A DNA stretch of 36,515 bases from a virus: positions 1 to 36,515 of the IMG/VR virus record IMGVR_UViG_3300044961_000317; one strand, given 5' to 3'. The translations under genes and the position numbers were made by a program. The notes under the pieces are model-generated. The model searched no databases and had not been told where the DNA came from. It saw only the letters and a program-made list of their open reading frames with translations. This document shows positions 30,803-36,515 of the stretch, piece after piece (within the stretch, counting starts at the first letter, position 1; each line of letters begins with the position of its first letter).

Positions 30803-30988
30803 ATGAACACTGGGATCTGCGCACGTAGCGTCCTTCCCGGAGTGCCATCCGTGCCCGAAGTGCGGCGCGGTGATGCACCGGTGTCATCACAGAAGGCGGC
30901 CTCCTCCGAGGCCCTCCTCGCCCGGCGCCTCCACCAGCAGGCCAGCCAACGCATACACGTACGCGTCGCCCAGGGTTGGCGGGCGTGA
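30803..30988 (+). CDS. Hypothetical 61-residue protein in the attP arm
   Basis: A frame beginning 5 bases after int, with GAAGGGAG (30786-30793) upstream of the ATG, and ending in a GTGA overlap with the next gene. The overlap argues for translation, but the composition (APVSSQKAASSEALLARRLH) is plain and the DNA also contains the right-hand arm-type repeat. It may be non-coding attP sequence. Confidence 0.4.
   Translation: MNTGICARSVLPGVPSVPEVRRGDAPVSSQKAASSEALLARRLHQQASQRIHVRVAQGWRA
30874..30891 (+). repeat. Putative integrase arm-type site, right
   Basis: TGCACCGGTGTCATCACA, a 17-of-18 direct copy of the left site, about 85 bases beyond the core. The two sites are 185 bases apart with the core between them. 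Confidence 0.55.
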
Positions 30989-31215
30989 GCGGCCCACCGT
31001 GGGAGGAGGTCCGCCGGTACCTCGCCGTCAAGCACGGCAGCGAGGTCGACGAGCGCCTGCGGGCACGGTACGAGGCCGGCCAGGCCGAGCACGGCGACGA
31101 CTGGACCCGGTGGCCCGCGGAGCGGTTCGCCATGGAGATGCAGCAGGAGATGGACGACCTGCGGATCTACAGCGCGATGCAGCGGTACGCCCTCGACCCC
31201 CGGCGGCGCCCATGA
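30985..31215 (+). CDS. Hypothetical 76-residue helical protein
   Basis: Starts at the GTG in a GTGA overlap; a TTG 9 bases earlier is the only other choice. It is highly charged and helical (PPWEEVRRYLAVKHGSEVDE; FAMEMQQEMDDLRIYSAMQR). The stop overlaps the next ATG by 4 bases. Good coding character but no recognised family. Confidence 0.6.
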   Translation: MSGPPWEEVRRYLAVKHGSEVDERLRARYEAGQAEHGDDWTRWPAERFAMEMQQEMDDLRIYSAMQRYALDPRRRP

Positions 31216-31433
31216 GCCCCCACGCGGTCTTCGGAGGCCCCACCAGGCCGCCCCTGCCGCGCGTCCTGTTCACCTCCAGGAACGGGCGGGGCGCGTCCAA
31301 ATGCACGTCCTCCGGGGCCGACCCGAGCCGCACGTACTCGCGTTGCCCGTCCACCCGGATGTCCGCGTACCACGAGCACGGGCACCGCCGCCACGCCCTC
31401 GTCTTCGCCGCCCCGGATAGGCCGCGGCCGTGA
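31212..31433 (+). CDS. Doubtful 73-residue protein in an overlap chain
   Basis: ATGA overlap on the left and GTGA overlap on the right fit the chain of plus-strand genes. The protein itself (HAVFGGPTRPPLPRVLFTSR) is rich in Ser, Arg and Pro and looks less natural than the frame on the opposite strand, which resembles an integrase arm-binding domain. Either the plus gene is real and the other is chance, or the chain is interrupted here by an older remnant. Confidence 0.4.
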   Translation: MSPHAVFGGPTRPPLPRVLFTSRNGRGASKCTSSGADPSRTYSRCPSTRMSAYHEHGHRRHALVFAAPDRPRP

Positions 31434-31639
31434 CGGCACGCCTTCTTCAAAGCCATCCGTCACCCCCGTCCGGCCGGTACCGACCCACATACGTTGTCAA
31501 GGCGGCCGAAAGCCCGAACGTGCCGCTGAACTGGCCCGTGGGTGACGCCGCCGGCCGGAACGCGCGGTCTGTTGCCCGCGACGACGTCATCGGGCTCACG
31601 CCCCGCGTCCTCGCGCGCATCATCCTGGAGCACGGATGA
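31430..31639 (+). CDS. Hypothetical 69-residue protein
   Basis: Starts at a GTG in a GTGA overlap and ends in an ATGA overlap with the methyltransferase gene. Segments PPSGRYRPTYVVKAAES and GDAAGRNARSVARDDVIGLT are seen. No family recognised; the overlaps are the main support. Confidence 0.5.
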   Translation: MTARLLQSHPSPPSGRYRPTYVVKAAESPNVPLNWPVGDAAGRNARSVARDDVIGLTPRVLARIILEHG

Positions 31640-32274
31640 CGGCCACGTACCGGACGATCGTCGCGGACCCACCGTGGGAGTTCCCCGACTACGGGCCGCG
31701 GACGTTGAGTACCGAGGGGTACTGGGCGGAGCGCCACACCGGTGCGTCTAACCCGGTCCCGTATCGGAGGATGGCGCTCGACGAGATCAAGGCACTCCCC
31801 GTCGCTGACCTCGCGGAACGAGACGCCCACCTCTACCTGTGGACCGTCAACCGTCACATCGAAGCGGCGTACGAAGTCGCCCGAGCGTGGGGGTTCACGC
31901 CGTCGACGCTTCTGACGTGGTGCAAAGAGCCGCGGGGCCTCGGGTTCGGCGGGACGTTCAACCCGACCACCGAGTTCATCCTGTTCTGCCGGCGCGGGAC
32001 GTTGAAGGCGCACCGCCGATGGGAGTCGACGTGGTTCCGGTTGAAGCGCCCGTACGTCAACGGGAAACCGGCGCACAGTGCCAAGCCCGACGGGTTCCAG
32101 GACATCGTGGAGCAGGTCAGCCCGGGCCCGTACCTCGAACTGTTCGCCCGCCGGCAGCGCCTCGGGTGGGACACGTGGGGGAACGAAGCGTTGTGCCACG
32201 TCGACGTCTGGGGCAACGGCACGCAGCAGATCACGATCAAGGGCTGCCGCCCGGGGGACGCCGCGGATGCGTGA
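31636..32274 (+). CDS. MT-A70 family adenine-N6 DNA methyltransferase
   Basis: A 212-residue enzyme. DPPW (11-14) in TYRTIVADPPWEFPDYG is the catalytic motif of MT-A70 type N6-adenine methyltransferases; the family signature continues with AHLYLWTVNRHIEAAYEVAR, AWGFTPSTLLTWCK, FNPTTEFILFCRRG, SAKPDGFQDIVEQVSPGPYL and ELFARRQRLGWDTWGNE. No restriction enzyme is nearby, so it is a solitary modifier that may protect phage DNA from host restriction or affect regulation. The target site is not readable from sequence. Confidence 0.9.
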   Translation: MTATYRTIVADPPWEFPDYGPRTLSTEGYWAERHTGASNPVPYRRMALDEIKALPVADLAERDAHLYLWTVNRHIEAAYEVARAWGFTPSTLLTWCKEPRGLGFGGTFNPTTEFILFCRRGTLKAHRRWESTWFRLKRPYVNGKPAHSAKPDGFQDIVEQVSPGPYLELFARRQRLGWDTWGNEALCHVDVWGNGTQQITIKGCRPGDAADA

Positions 32275-32767
32275 CCACCGCACGACGCGCCGCGCCCCCG
32301 CCGCCGCCGTCTCCTGCCTGACGATCACCGCCCTCATCGCCGGGGCGGTGCAGTGGGCGACCGCCGAACCAGCCGGCCAGAGCGAACGGTCGGCCCCCAC
32401 CAGGGCGGACCGCCTCGCCGAGCAGCTCGTCAAGACCCGCGTCCGCCTCGACCGCGCGGAGCGCCGCGTCCGCGCCCTGGAGCGCGTCGTCCGCCACGAG
32501 CCGACCGTCGCGGAGGCCCTCACCATCGCGAGCGTCGTCTACGGCGTCCCCCGGACGGACCTGTCCACCGTCGCGTTCTGCGAGTCGGGGCACCGCCCGT
32601 CCGCCGTGAACGGCCAGTACCGCGGGATCTTCCAGTGGGGACCGTCGTGGAACAGCACCGTGTACGCCGCGGCGGGCCTGTCCCCTTGGTCGCCGTACGC
32701 CGCAGCGTTGGCAACCGCCCAGCGGGTGAAGGGCGCCGGGTGGGGGTGGTGGTCGTGCAAGCCGTGA
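32267..32767 (+). CDS. Secreted lytic-transglycosylase / Rpf-like protein
   Basis: A 166-residue protein overlapping the methyltransferase end by 8 bases. Residues 1-33 are a signal peptide or anchor (RTTRR, then AAAVSCLTITALIAGAVQWA). A coiled coil follows (RADRLAEQLVKTRVRLDRAE). The C-terminal domain (STVAFCESGHRPSAVNGQYR and GIFQWGPSWNSTVYAAAG, about 100-137) has the ESG and NGxYxGxFQ pattern of lysozyme-like transglycosylase or resuscitation-promoting-factor folds, with Glu106 the likely acid. It is a second wall-acting enzyme, away from the lysis cassette. Confidence 0.65.
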   Translation: MRDHRTTRRAPAAAVSCLTITALIAGAVQWATAEPAGQSERSAPTRADRLAEQLVKTRVRLDRAERRVRALERVVRHEPTVAEALTIASVVYGVPRTDLSTVAFCESGHRPSAVNGQYRGIFQWGPSWNSTVYAAAGLSPWSPYAAALATAQRVKGAGWGWWSCKP

Positions 32768-33246
32768 ACGGCCTGCGCGAGCTGCGCCTGGTGGTCCCCG
32801 GCCGCCCCGTCCAGTGGGCCCGAGCCACCGGCGGCCGCACCGTCCGGCACTTCACCCCCGCCAAGCAGCGCACCTACGCGCAGCGCATCCAGACCGAATG
32901 GATCCACGCCGGCCGGCCCCGGCTGGAGGACGGCCCCATCGTCCTGGTCTGCCGGTTCATCCTCGCCCGCCCCAAGGCGCACTGGACGTCGCGCGGGGAG
33001 CTGTCCGCCACCGGCCGGCGCTCGTACTGGCCGACCGGCCGCCCCGACCTCAGCAACTACGTCAAGCAGGTCGAGGACGCGTTGAACGGCCTCGCGTGGG
33101 CGGACGACAGCCTGATCGTCGGGTACGGGTCGACGAACAAGCGGTACCAGGAGCGCCCCGACGAACCGGAGCGCGTCGAGATCACCGCCCACGTCCTGAC
33201 CATGGACTGGACGCGCCGGCCAGAGCCGGAGGCGGTGGCCGCGTGA
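32764..33246 (+). CDS. RusA-like Holliday junction resolvase
   Basis: A 160-residue protein from a GTG overlapping the preceding stop. The RusA signature RPDLSNYVKQVEDALNGLAW then ADDSLIVGYGSTNKRY (93-128) includes metal-binding Asp95, Asp105 and the Asp114/115 pair. The first half (LRLVVPGRPVQWARATGGRT; VLVCRFILARPKAHW) is the usual beta part. It would cut four-way junctions formed during phage recombination, fitting with the RecT-like protein. Length is slightly above the classic 120. Confidence 0.9.
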   Translation: MNGLRELRLVVPGRPVQWARATGGRTVRHFTPAKQRTYAQRIQTEWIHAGRPRLEDGPIVLVCRFILARPKAHWTSRGELSATGRRSYWPTGRPDLSNYVKQVEDALNGLAWADDSLIVGYGSTNKRYQERPDEPERVEITAHVLTMDWTRRPEPEAVAA

Positions 33247-33422
33247 CGTGCGACCGCTGCCACACGCGGCCAGCCGATGTCGTCGCGATCGACGAGCCCG
33301 ACAACGACGGGGCCCTCCTGTTCGGCGACCAGGTCACCGGCCGGATGCTCTGCGGGCCATGCCTTGAGGTGACGGCCGCCGACGGCCCGTGGCATGACGT
33401 GATCCACCTGGAGGCCGCGTGA
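33243..33422 (+). CDS. Small zinc-ribbon protein
   Basis: A 59-residue protein in GTGA overlaps on both sides. Two cysteine pairs, CDRC near the N-terminus and CGPC near residue 40, would bind one zinc. The rest is acidic (AIDEPDNDGALLFGDQVTGR). Nucleic-acid or protein binding is possible. Confidence 0.65.
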   Translation: MTCDRCHTRPADVVAIDEPDNDGALLFGDQVTGRMLCGPCLEVTAADGPWHDVIHLEAA

Positions 33423-33808
33423 CCCTGCCTCTCAGCCCAGCCGCGCGGGAAGCGGTGGAACGACTCCGCGCCCGGCGGGCCGCCCAGGAACACAAGCAGC
33501 GCCTGCTGCGGGCACAGCTCGCCGCGGAACGAAACCACCGGGAGGCCGTCGCCCTCGCAGCCGAGGCTTCGACCGACACCACCACCCGGGTCGGTGCGAC
33601 CGGCCGGGCGATCATCCAGCACCTCGCCCTCCACCCCGGCCACACCACGAACCAGGTAGCCCACCACCTCGGCCTCACCCACATTGCGACCAGCAAGGCG
33701 ATCAAACGCCTCGCAACAGCCGGAGTCGTCACCAACACCACACCAGGATGCGGACGCGGGAACGTCGCCCACTGGGCGGTCACCGGAACCACGCGGGAGG
33801 CGGCGTGA
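33419..33808 (+). CDS. Winged-helix DNA-binding protein
   Basis: A 129-residue protein. Residues about 1-50 are a basic coiled coil (AREAVERLRARRAAQEHKQR). Residues about 60-120 form a MarR/IclR-like winged helix: GRAIIQHLALHPGHTTNQVA, HHLGLTHIATSKAIKRLATA and GVVTNTTPGCGRGNVAHWAV, the last being the wing. It likely regulates phage genes by DNA binding. It starts in an overlap with the zinc-ribbon gene. Confidence 0.7.
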   Translation: MTLPLSPAAREAVERLRARRAAQEHKQRLLRAQLAAERNHREAVALAAEASTDTTTRVGATGRAIIQHLALHPGHTTNQVAHHLGLTHIATSKAIKRLATAGVVTNTTPGCGRGNVAHWAVTGTTREAA

Positions 33809-34017
33809 CCGTGACCATGCCGCCCCCATCACCGAAGGGCTGGCGCCCCGACCACACCCACACCGGCCGGTGCGGCGCCCGGCCAGCGCCGCCCGCCGAG
33901 GAGTGGCGCACGTGCCGCACCTGCTGGGGGCAGCAGCGGATCTGGGCGAACGGCAGCCACGGCCCCGGGTTCTACCCGTGCGCCACCTGCCTCGGCACCG
34001 GAACGGAATGGCGATGA
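33805..34017 (+). CDS. Small zinc-binding protein, DnaJ-like cysteines
   Basis: A 70-residue protein starting at a GTG in an overlap. CRTCWGQQRIW and CATCLGTGTEW are paired CxxCxG motifs as in the protein at 29090, here separated by a short loop (ANGSHGPGFYP). The N-terminus is Pro/His-rich. Function unknown. Confidence 0.65.
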   Translation: MTVTMPPPSPKGWRPDHTHTGRCGARPAPPAEEWRTCRTCWGQQRIWANGSHGPGFYPCATCLGTGTEWR

Positions 34018-34053
34018 AGCACACCATGCACACATCTACCAGGACCGGTGGCT

Positions 34054-34326
34054 GTGACCGTGAGCACCACGGCAAGCATCACCGCGGGCACCCCCCCGCG
34101 GACCCCACTTGCAGGGGAAACCACCCAGGATTTGGATGCGGCCCGCGCCCGCACGGCCAGGCGCGCCGACATGTTCCGGGACGCCGCGCACCGCGTGCAC
34201 ACCCACTACGAGGTCCGGCGGGAACGCTGGGGATCTGCGGAAGTCACGGTCGTCGCGCAGCGCGGCTTCGACTTCGCGGACCAGTACTGGAGCGCGCACG
34301 ACGCCGTGCTGGAGGCCCGGCCGTGA
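34054..34326 (+). CDS. Hypothetical 90-residue protein
   Basis: AGGA (34041-34044) is 9 bases before GTG 34054, which I prefer; in-frame GTGs also lie at 34048 and 34060. The N-terminus is Thr/Pro-rich; the rest is helical (ARTARRADMFRDAAHRVHTH, then YEVRRERWG) with a terminal helix (FDFADQYWSAHDAVLEARP). It is separated from the preceding gene by 36 bases. No known family. Confidence 0.6.
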   Translation: MTVSTTASITAGTPPRTPLAGETTQDLDAARARTARRADMFRDAAHRVHTHYEVRRERWGSAEVTVVAQRGFDFADQYWSAHDAVLEARP

Positions 34327-34556
34327 CCGACCCCGTCGACCCGCCGGACGCCGAGCAGATGATCCGCGCCCTCCGACGCGTCCACGCGATCGCCGGCCAG
34401 CTCGCAGACCACGACGTCGCCCTCCTCAAGCTCGGCATCCAGCACCAGGAAGACACGATCCGCGGGCTCATGGACACGTGCACCGAACAACACGATGAGC
34501 TCCTGCGCGCGGATCTCGAGCACGCCCCGAAGGGAGCCGCGTCGTGGACTACGTGA
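34323..34556 (+). CDS. Hypothetical 77-residue helical protein
   Basis: Starts in a GTGA overlap. It is largely helical: AEQMIRALRRVHAIAGQLAD, HDVALLKLGIQHQEDTIRGL and MDTCTEQHDELLRADLEHA. The end overlaps the next gene by 13 bases. Position before the replication genes suggests the same module. Function unknown. Confidence 0.6.
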   Translation: MTDPVDPPDAEQMIRALRRVHAIAGQLADHDVALLKLGIQHQEDTIRGLMDTCTEQHDELLRADLEHAPKGAASWTT

Positions 34557-34897
34557 AGCTCTGGACCACCCTGCTCACCCACCCGAAGCAGGCCCGCACC
34601 AGCGACAAGGCGTGGCGGACGCTCACCCTCGCCTGGATGTACGCGGGGGAACACGAGACCGACGGACGCATCCCACCGGAGGCGAAACCGTTCATCCGGC
34701 TCACCCCCACCATCGAGCGGGAACTCGACGAGCTCGGATGGATGCACCGCAACGGCCACGGGTGGGTCCTGAACGACTGGGCGGACCACCAGGTCGACGC
34801 CGAGGAGGTCCGCGCGAAACGAGACCGGCGGCGCGCGAACGACCGGGACCGGCAGGCCCGGCACCGCGCCCGCCAGAAGGGACCCGACGATGCGTGA
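34544..34897 (+). CDS. Replication-initiator-like winged-helix protein
   Basis: A 117-residue protein. The first 90 residues (DYVKLWTTLLTHPKQARTSD, KAWRTLTLAWMYAGEHETDG, RIPPEAKPFIRLTPTIEREL, DELGWMHRNGHGWVLNDWAD) follow the N-terminal winged-helix layout of phage replisome-organiser or DnaD-like proteins: start KLWxxLLxHPKxxxLS, a turn with DGxIP and a wing with LNDW. The C-terminus is a long basic helix (EEVRAKRDRRRANDRDRQAR). The iteron array begins just downstream, so it may bind it. Confidence 0.7.
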   Translation: MDYVKLWTTLLTHPKQARTSDKAWRTLTLAWMYAGEHETDGRIPPEAKPFIRLTPTIERELDELGWMHRNGHGWVLNDWADHQVDAEEVRAKRDRRRANDRDRQARHRARQKGPDDA

Positions 34898-34910
34898 CAC
34901 GCACACCCTG

Positions 34911-35000
34911 TCACGCGTGACGTCACGCGTGACGCACCAGCACATGTCACGCGTGACGTCACGCGTGACGCACCAGCACATGTCACGCGTGAGTCACGCG
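34911..35000. repeat. Iteron array, candidate replication origin
   Basis: Five copies of the palindrome TCACGCGTGA at 34911, 34923, 34947, 34959 and 34983, and a partial copy at 34994. Spacing alternates 12 and 24 bases, giving a 36-nt unit repeated twice (34911-34946, 34947-34982) plus a part. A homopurine tract with AGGAAG repeats (35018-35042) and a less GC-rich stretch follow. The array lies between a winged-helix and a helicase-loader-like gene, as expected of a phage origin. It could alternatively be an operator cluster. Confidence 0.75.
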
Positions 35001-35017
35001 CTCTACACCGCGCTCGC

Positions 35018-35042
35018 GAGAGGAAGAGGAAGAGGAAGAGAA
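35018..35042 (+). repeat. Homopurine tract next to the iterons
   Basis: Twenty-five bases with only A and G on the plus strand, made of AGGAAG repeats. It starts 18 bases after the last iteron fragment. Such a tract can be an unwinding or triplex-prone element at origins; here that is an inference from position. Confidence 0.55.
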
Positions 35043-35101
35043 CACCTAACCCCATCCCGCACGGAAAGTAATCGAGGGCGCGCGCGAACGCACCGCACGG
35101 A

Positions 35102-35629
35102 ATGGGGGTCATGGACATGAGCCCGGAGGAACAGCGCCGCCGACGCGCCGTCCAACGCCTCGCCCACCTCTGGCCCACCGGCTGGACCAAGCACAAGGCC
35201 GACGCGTACCACGACGCGATCAGCGACCAGCACGCCGACGACGTCGAACAGGCATGCGTCGAGCTCGCCCGCACCTGGACGGAGAAGGTCCTGCCCCCGC
35301 CCGCCAAGGTCAACGAGCTCGCCGGCCAGTACGCCCGCCGGCGGATGGCCGAACACCAGGCCCGCCTCGAGCAGGCCCAGGCCGCCCGCCAGGAGGACGC
35401 CGACCGGCCCGCCGGGCGCCTCCTCGTCGGCAACCGCCTCTGCCACACGTGCCGCGGCGACCTCCTCTACCTCACCGCCGAACGAATCCTCTGGTGCGAG
35501 AAGTGCCGCGCCGCCCAAGTCCTCAACGAGACCGACGGCAAGACCCGCATCAAGGTCACCAACCAGGAGTACCAGGACCTCTACCTCCGCCCCGAACCCC
35601 GCCTCAACAGCGTCAGGGACGCCGCGTGA
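35102..35629 (+). CDS. Helicase-loader-like protein with zinc ribbon
   Basis: A 175-residue protein; starts at 35102, 35111 and 35117 are possible, and GGGGG (35104-35108) is well spaced for 35117. The first 75 residues (LWPTGWTKHKADAYHDAISD, QHADDVEQACVELARTWTEK, VLPPPAKVNELAGQYARRR) follow the pattern of G39P-type loaders, where an acidic helix pair is followed by PP-x-xxEL. A charged linker leads to a zinc ribbon: CHTCRGDLLYLTAERILWCE then KC, with two CxxC pairs. It may load the host replicative helicase, since no phage helicase was found. Confidence 0.6.
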   Translation: MGVMDMSPEEQRRRRAVQRLAHLWPTGWTKHKADAYHDAISDQHADDVEQACVELARTWTEKVLPPPAKVNELAGQYARRRMAEHQARLEQAQAARQEDADRPAGRLLVGNRLCHTCRGDLLYLTAERILWCEKCRAAQVLNETDGKTRIKVTNQEYQDLYLRPEPRLNSVRDAA

Positions 35630-35844
35630 CCCGGGAGCAGCTCGCCCACGCGATCCTCGAACGCCTCGCCGCGGAACTCACCCCCCGCCAGTTCGACGCG
35701 TACCTCCTCCGCGAAGTCAGCGGCTACACGTTCCAGCGCATCGCCGACGAACTCGGGTGCACCAGGCAAACCGCACACGACCACTGGGCCCGCGCCCGCG
35801 ACCACGTCGCCCGCCTCCTCCACGACGGCGAGTGGCCCCAGTGA
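35626..35844 (+). CDS. Sigma-region-4-like HTH protein
   Basis: A 72-residue protein starting in a GTGA overlap. ELTPRQFDAYLLREVSGYTF, QRIADELGCTRQTAHDHWAR and ARDHVARLL form a sigma-70 region-4-type HTH with no region 2. It could bias host RNA polymerase, act as an anti-repressor, or activate the late genes as terminal transcription regulators of many phages do. It is the last DNA-binding gene before the genome end. Confidence 0.7.
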   Translation: MTREQLAHAILERLAAELTPRQFDAYLLREVSGYTFQRIADELGCTRQTAHDHWARARDHVARLLHDGEWPQ

Positions 35845-36134
35845 CCGACAGCGACGACCGGCACTGGCTCCGGTCCGCCCAACGCCGCGCCGAGGAACTC
35901 GCCATCGCCCAATCCGAACGGCGGGCACGCAACGAAACGGAACCCACGGACCGGCTCAAGCACCTACCCGGCAGCCCCGCCGGCGACGAGGAACGCCTCC
36001 GCAAGATCCCCGTCTCCGCCCCGGGCGGGTGGGGCGGCGTCATCCCCGGCACCCACCCCGAACGCGAAGCGATCCGCCGCGCCGCGACGTCCGACCGGCG
36101 CGGTAACGTGGACACGTCACGGCGCGGGCCCTGA
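35841..36134 (+). CDS. Hypothetical 97-residue protein before the HNH gene
   Basis: Starts at a GTG in an overlap with the HTH gene. The first half is helical (WLRSAQRRAEELAIAQSERR) and the second half is Gly/Pro-rich (KIPVSAPGGWGGVIPGTHPE) with a basic end. It lies 4 bases before the HNH gene. Function unknown. Confidence 0.6.
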   Translation: MTDSDDRHWLRSAQRRAEELAIAQSERRARNETEPTDRLKHLPGSPAGDEERLRKIPVSAPGGWGGVIPGTHPEREAIRRAATSDRRGNVDTSRRGP

Positions 36135-36138
36135 CGAC

Positions 36139-36459
36139 ATGCCAGCGCCCGACGTGTCACCCGAGCCCGCCCAACCCGGCGGGCTTCGTCGTTCCATGGG
36201 CCAATACCGACTCACCGCCGGCGGGAACCTCGCGCCCCTCCACGCGCCCCGCCCCCGCGACCCCCGCACCAGCAGACGCCACCAGCAGGCGCGCCTCGAG
36301 GCGATCCGACGGCAGCCCTGGTGCTCGAGGTGCGGGGCACGGCACGACCTACAGCTCGACCACCGAACCCCACTCGACGCCGGCGGCGCACCATTCGACC
36401 CCGCCAACCACGACGTGCTCTGCGGACCGTGCAACCGCGCCAAGAGCAACGCCGCATGA
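36139..36459 (+). CDS. Terminal HNH endonuclease
   Basis: A 106-residue enzyme. CSRCGARHDLQLDHRTPLDA (62-81), with His75 in LDHR, then GGAPFDPANHDVLCGPCNRA (82-101) with Asn90, complete an HNH fold with two CxxC pairs (62/65, 95/98). HNH proteins beside the terminase genes are needed with terS and terL for cos cleavage in several cos phages. Here it would adjoin the small terminase once ends are joined, so a packaging role is likely, rather than homing. Confidence 0.88.
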   Translation: MPAPDVSPEPAQPGGLRRSMGQYRLTAGGNLAPLHAPRPRDPRTSRRHQQARLEAIRRQPWCSRCGARHDLQLDHRTPLDAGGAPFDPANHDVLCGPCNRAKSNAA

Positions 36460-36515
36460 CACAACCGACCACGCGCAAGGGGGGGGACCTACCCCTACCC
36501 CTCCCACACGAAGAG
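36460..36515. other. Right end, probable cos region
   Basis: No gene is seen here. A run of eight G (36479-36486) is followed by ACCTACCCCTACCCCTCCC, making a strand-asymmetric G/C cluster that could fold, and then CACACGAAGAG. It is likely part of the packaging signal between the HNH and small terminase genes. The exact end is not verifiable from this sequence. Confidence 0.4.

Noticed and set aside
34911-35000. Possible CRISPR array
   Set aside because: Units are 12 to 36 bases with identical intervening sequence; no unique spacers and no cas genes.
34890-35120. Plus-strand 76-residue frame overlapping the end of the 34544 gene
   Set aside because: Most of it is translation of the iteron array (repeated RVTSRVTHQHMS) and of the purine tract (RGRGRGRE). 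The repeats explain it better as an origin than as a gene.

Overview
The window looks like a complete, or nearly complete, genome of a temperate siphovirus of a very GC-rich actinobacterium. The grounds are uniformly high GC with strong G/C third-position bias, many GTG starts, long chains of 4-base ATGA/GTGA stop-start overlaps, a full head and tail module, and an integrase plus a repressor-like gene. The host genus cannot be read from the sequence. Almost every gene lies on the plus strand.

Left half (1 to about 21.2 kb) is the late region in canonical HK97-like order: small and large terminase, small linker protein, portal, prohead protease, major capsid protein, a 40-nt palindrome, a small protein, a fibre-like protein in an unusual place, head-tail adaptor, gp10-like head-closure protein, tail terminator, major tail protein, an inserted HNH endonuclease, a tail hairpin, tail assembly chaperone with a probable +1 frameshift, tape measure, distal tail and hub proteins, and a polysaccharide-lyase-like tail protein. 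The lysis cassette follows: coiled-coil membrane protein, amidase endolysin, two-helix holin-like protein and a strong hairpin.

The switch region (about 21.2 to 22.1 kb) holds a small HTH reading frame, a textbook promoter (TTGACA, 17 bp, TAGAGT) and an XRE-type repressor-like gene whose ATG lies a few bases past the predicted transcription start.

The early/accessory region (22.1 to 36.5 kb) is a run of small overlapping genes. It carries a ParB-box protein, a cluster of tiny membrane proteins around a secreted HEYLH zinc metallopeptidase, a RecT-like annealing protein, a repeat-rich protein, zinc-ribbon proteins, a possible excisionase and a tyrosine integrase. The integrase 3' end contains a terminator and a tRNA-like sequence that is probably the attP core, flanked by a pair of near-identical 18-bp direct repeats. 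Then come an MT-A70 adenine methyltransferase, a secreted transglycosylase-like protein, a RusA resolvase and a replication module: winged-helix protein, iteron array with five copies of TCACGCGTGA, helicase-loader-like protein and sigma-region-4-like HTH. A terminal HNH endonuclease would lie next to the small terminase when the genome ends are joined.

The most interesting items are the iteron array beside the winged-helix and loader genes (a candidate origin), the attP architecture, the secreted metallopeptidase embedded among tiny membrane proteins, the +1 frameshift in the chaperone gene, and the lyase-like tail protein.
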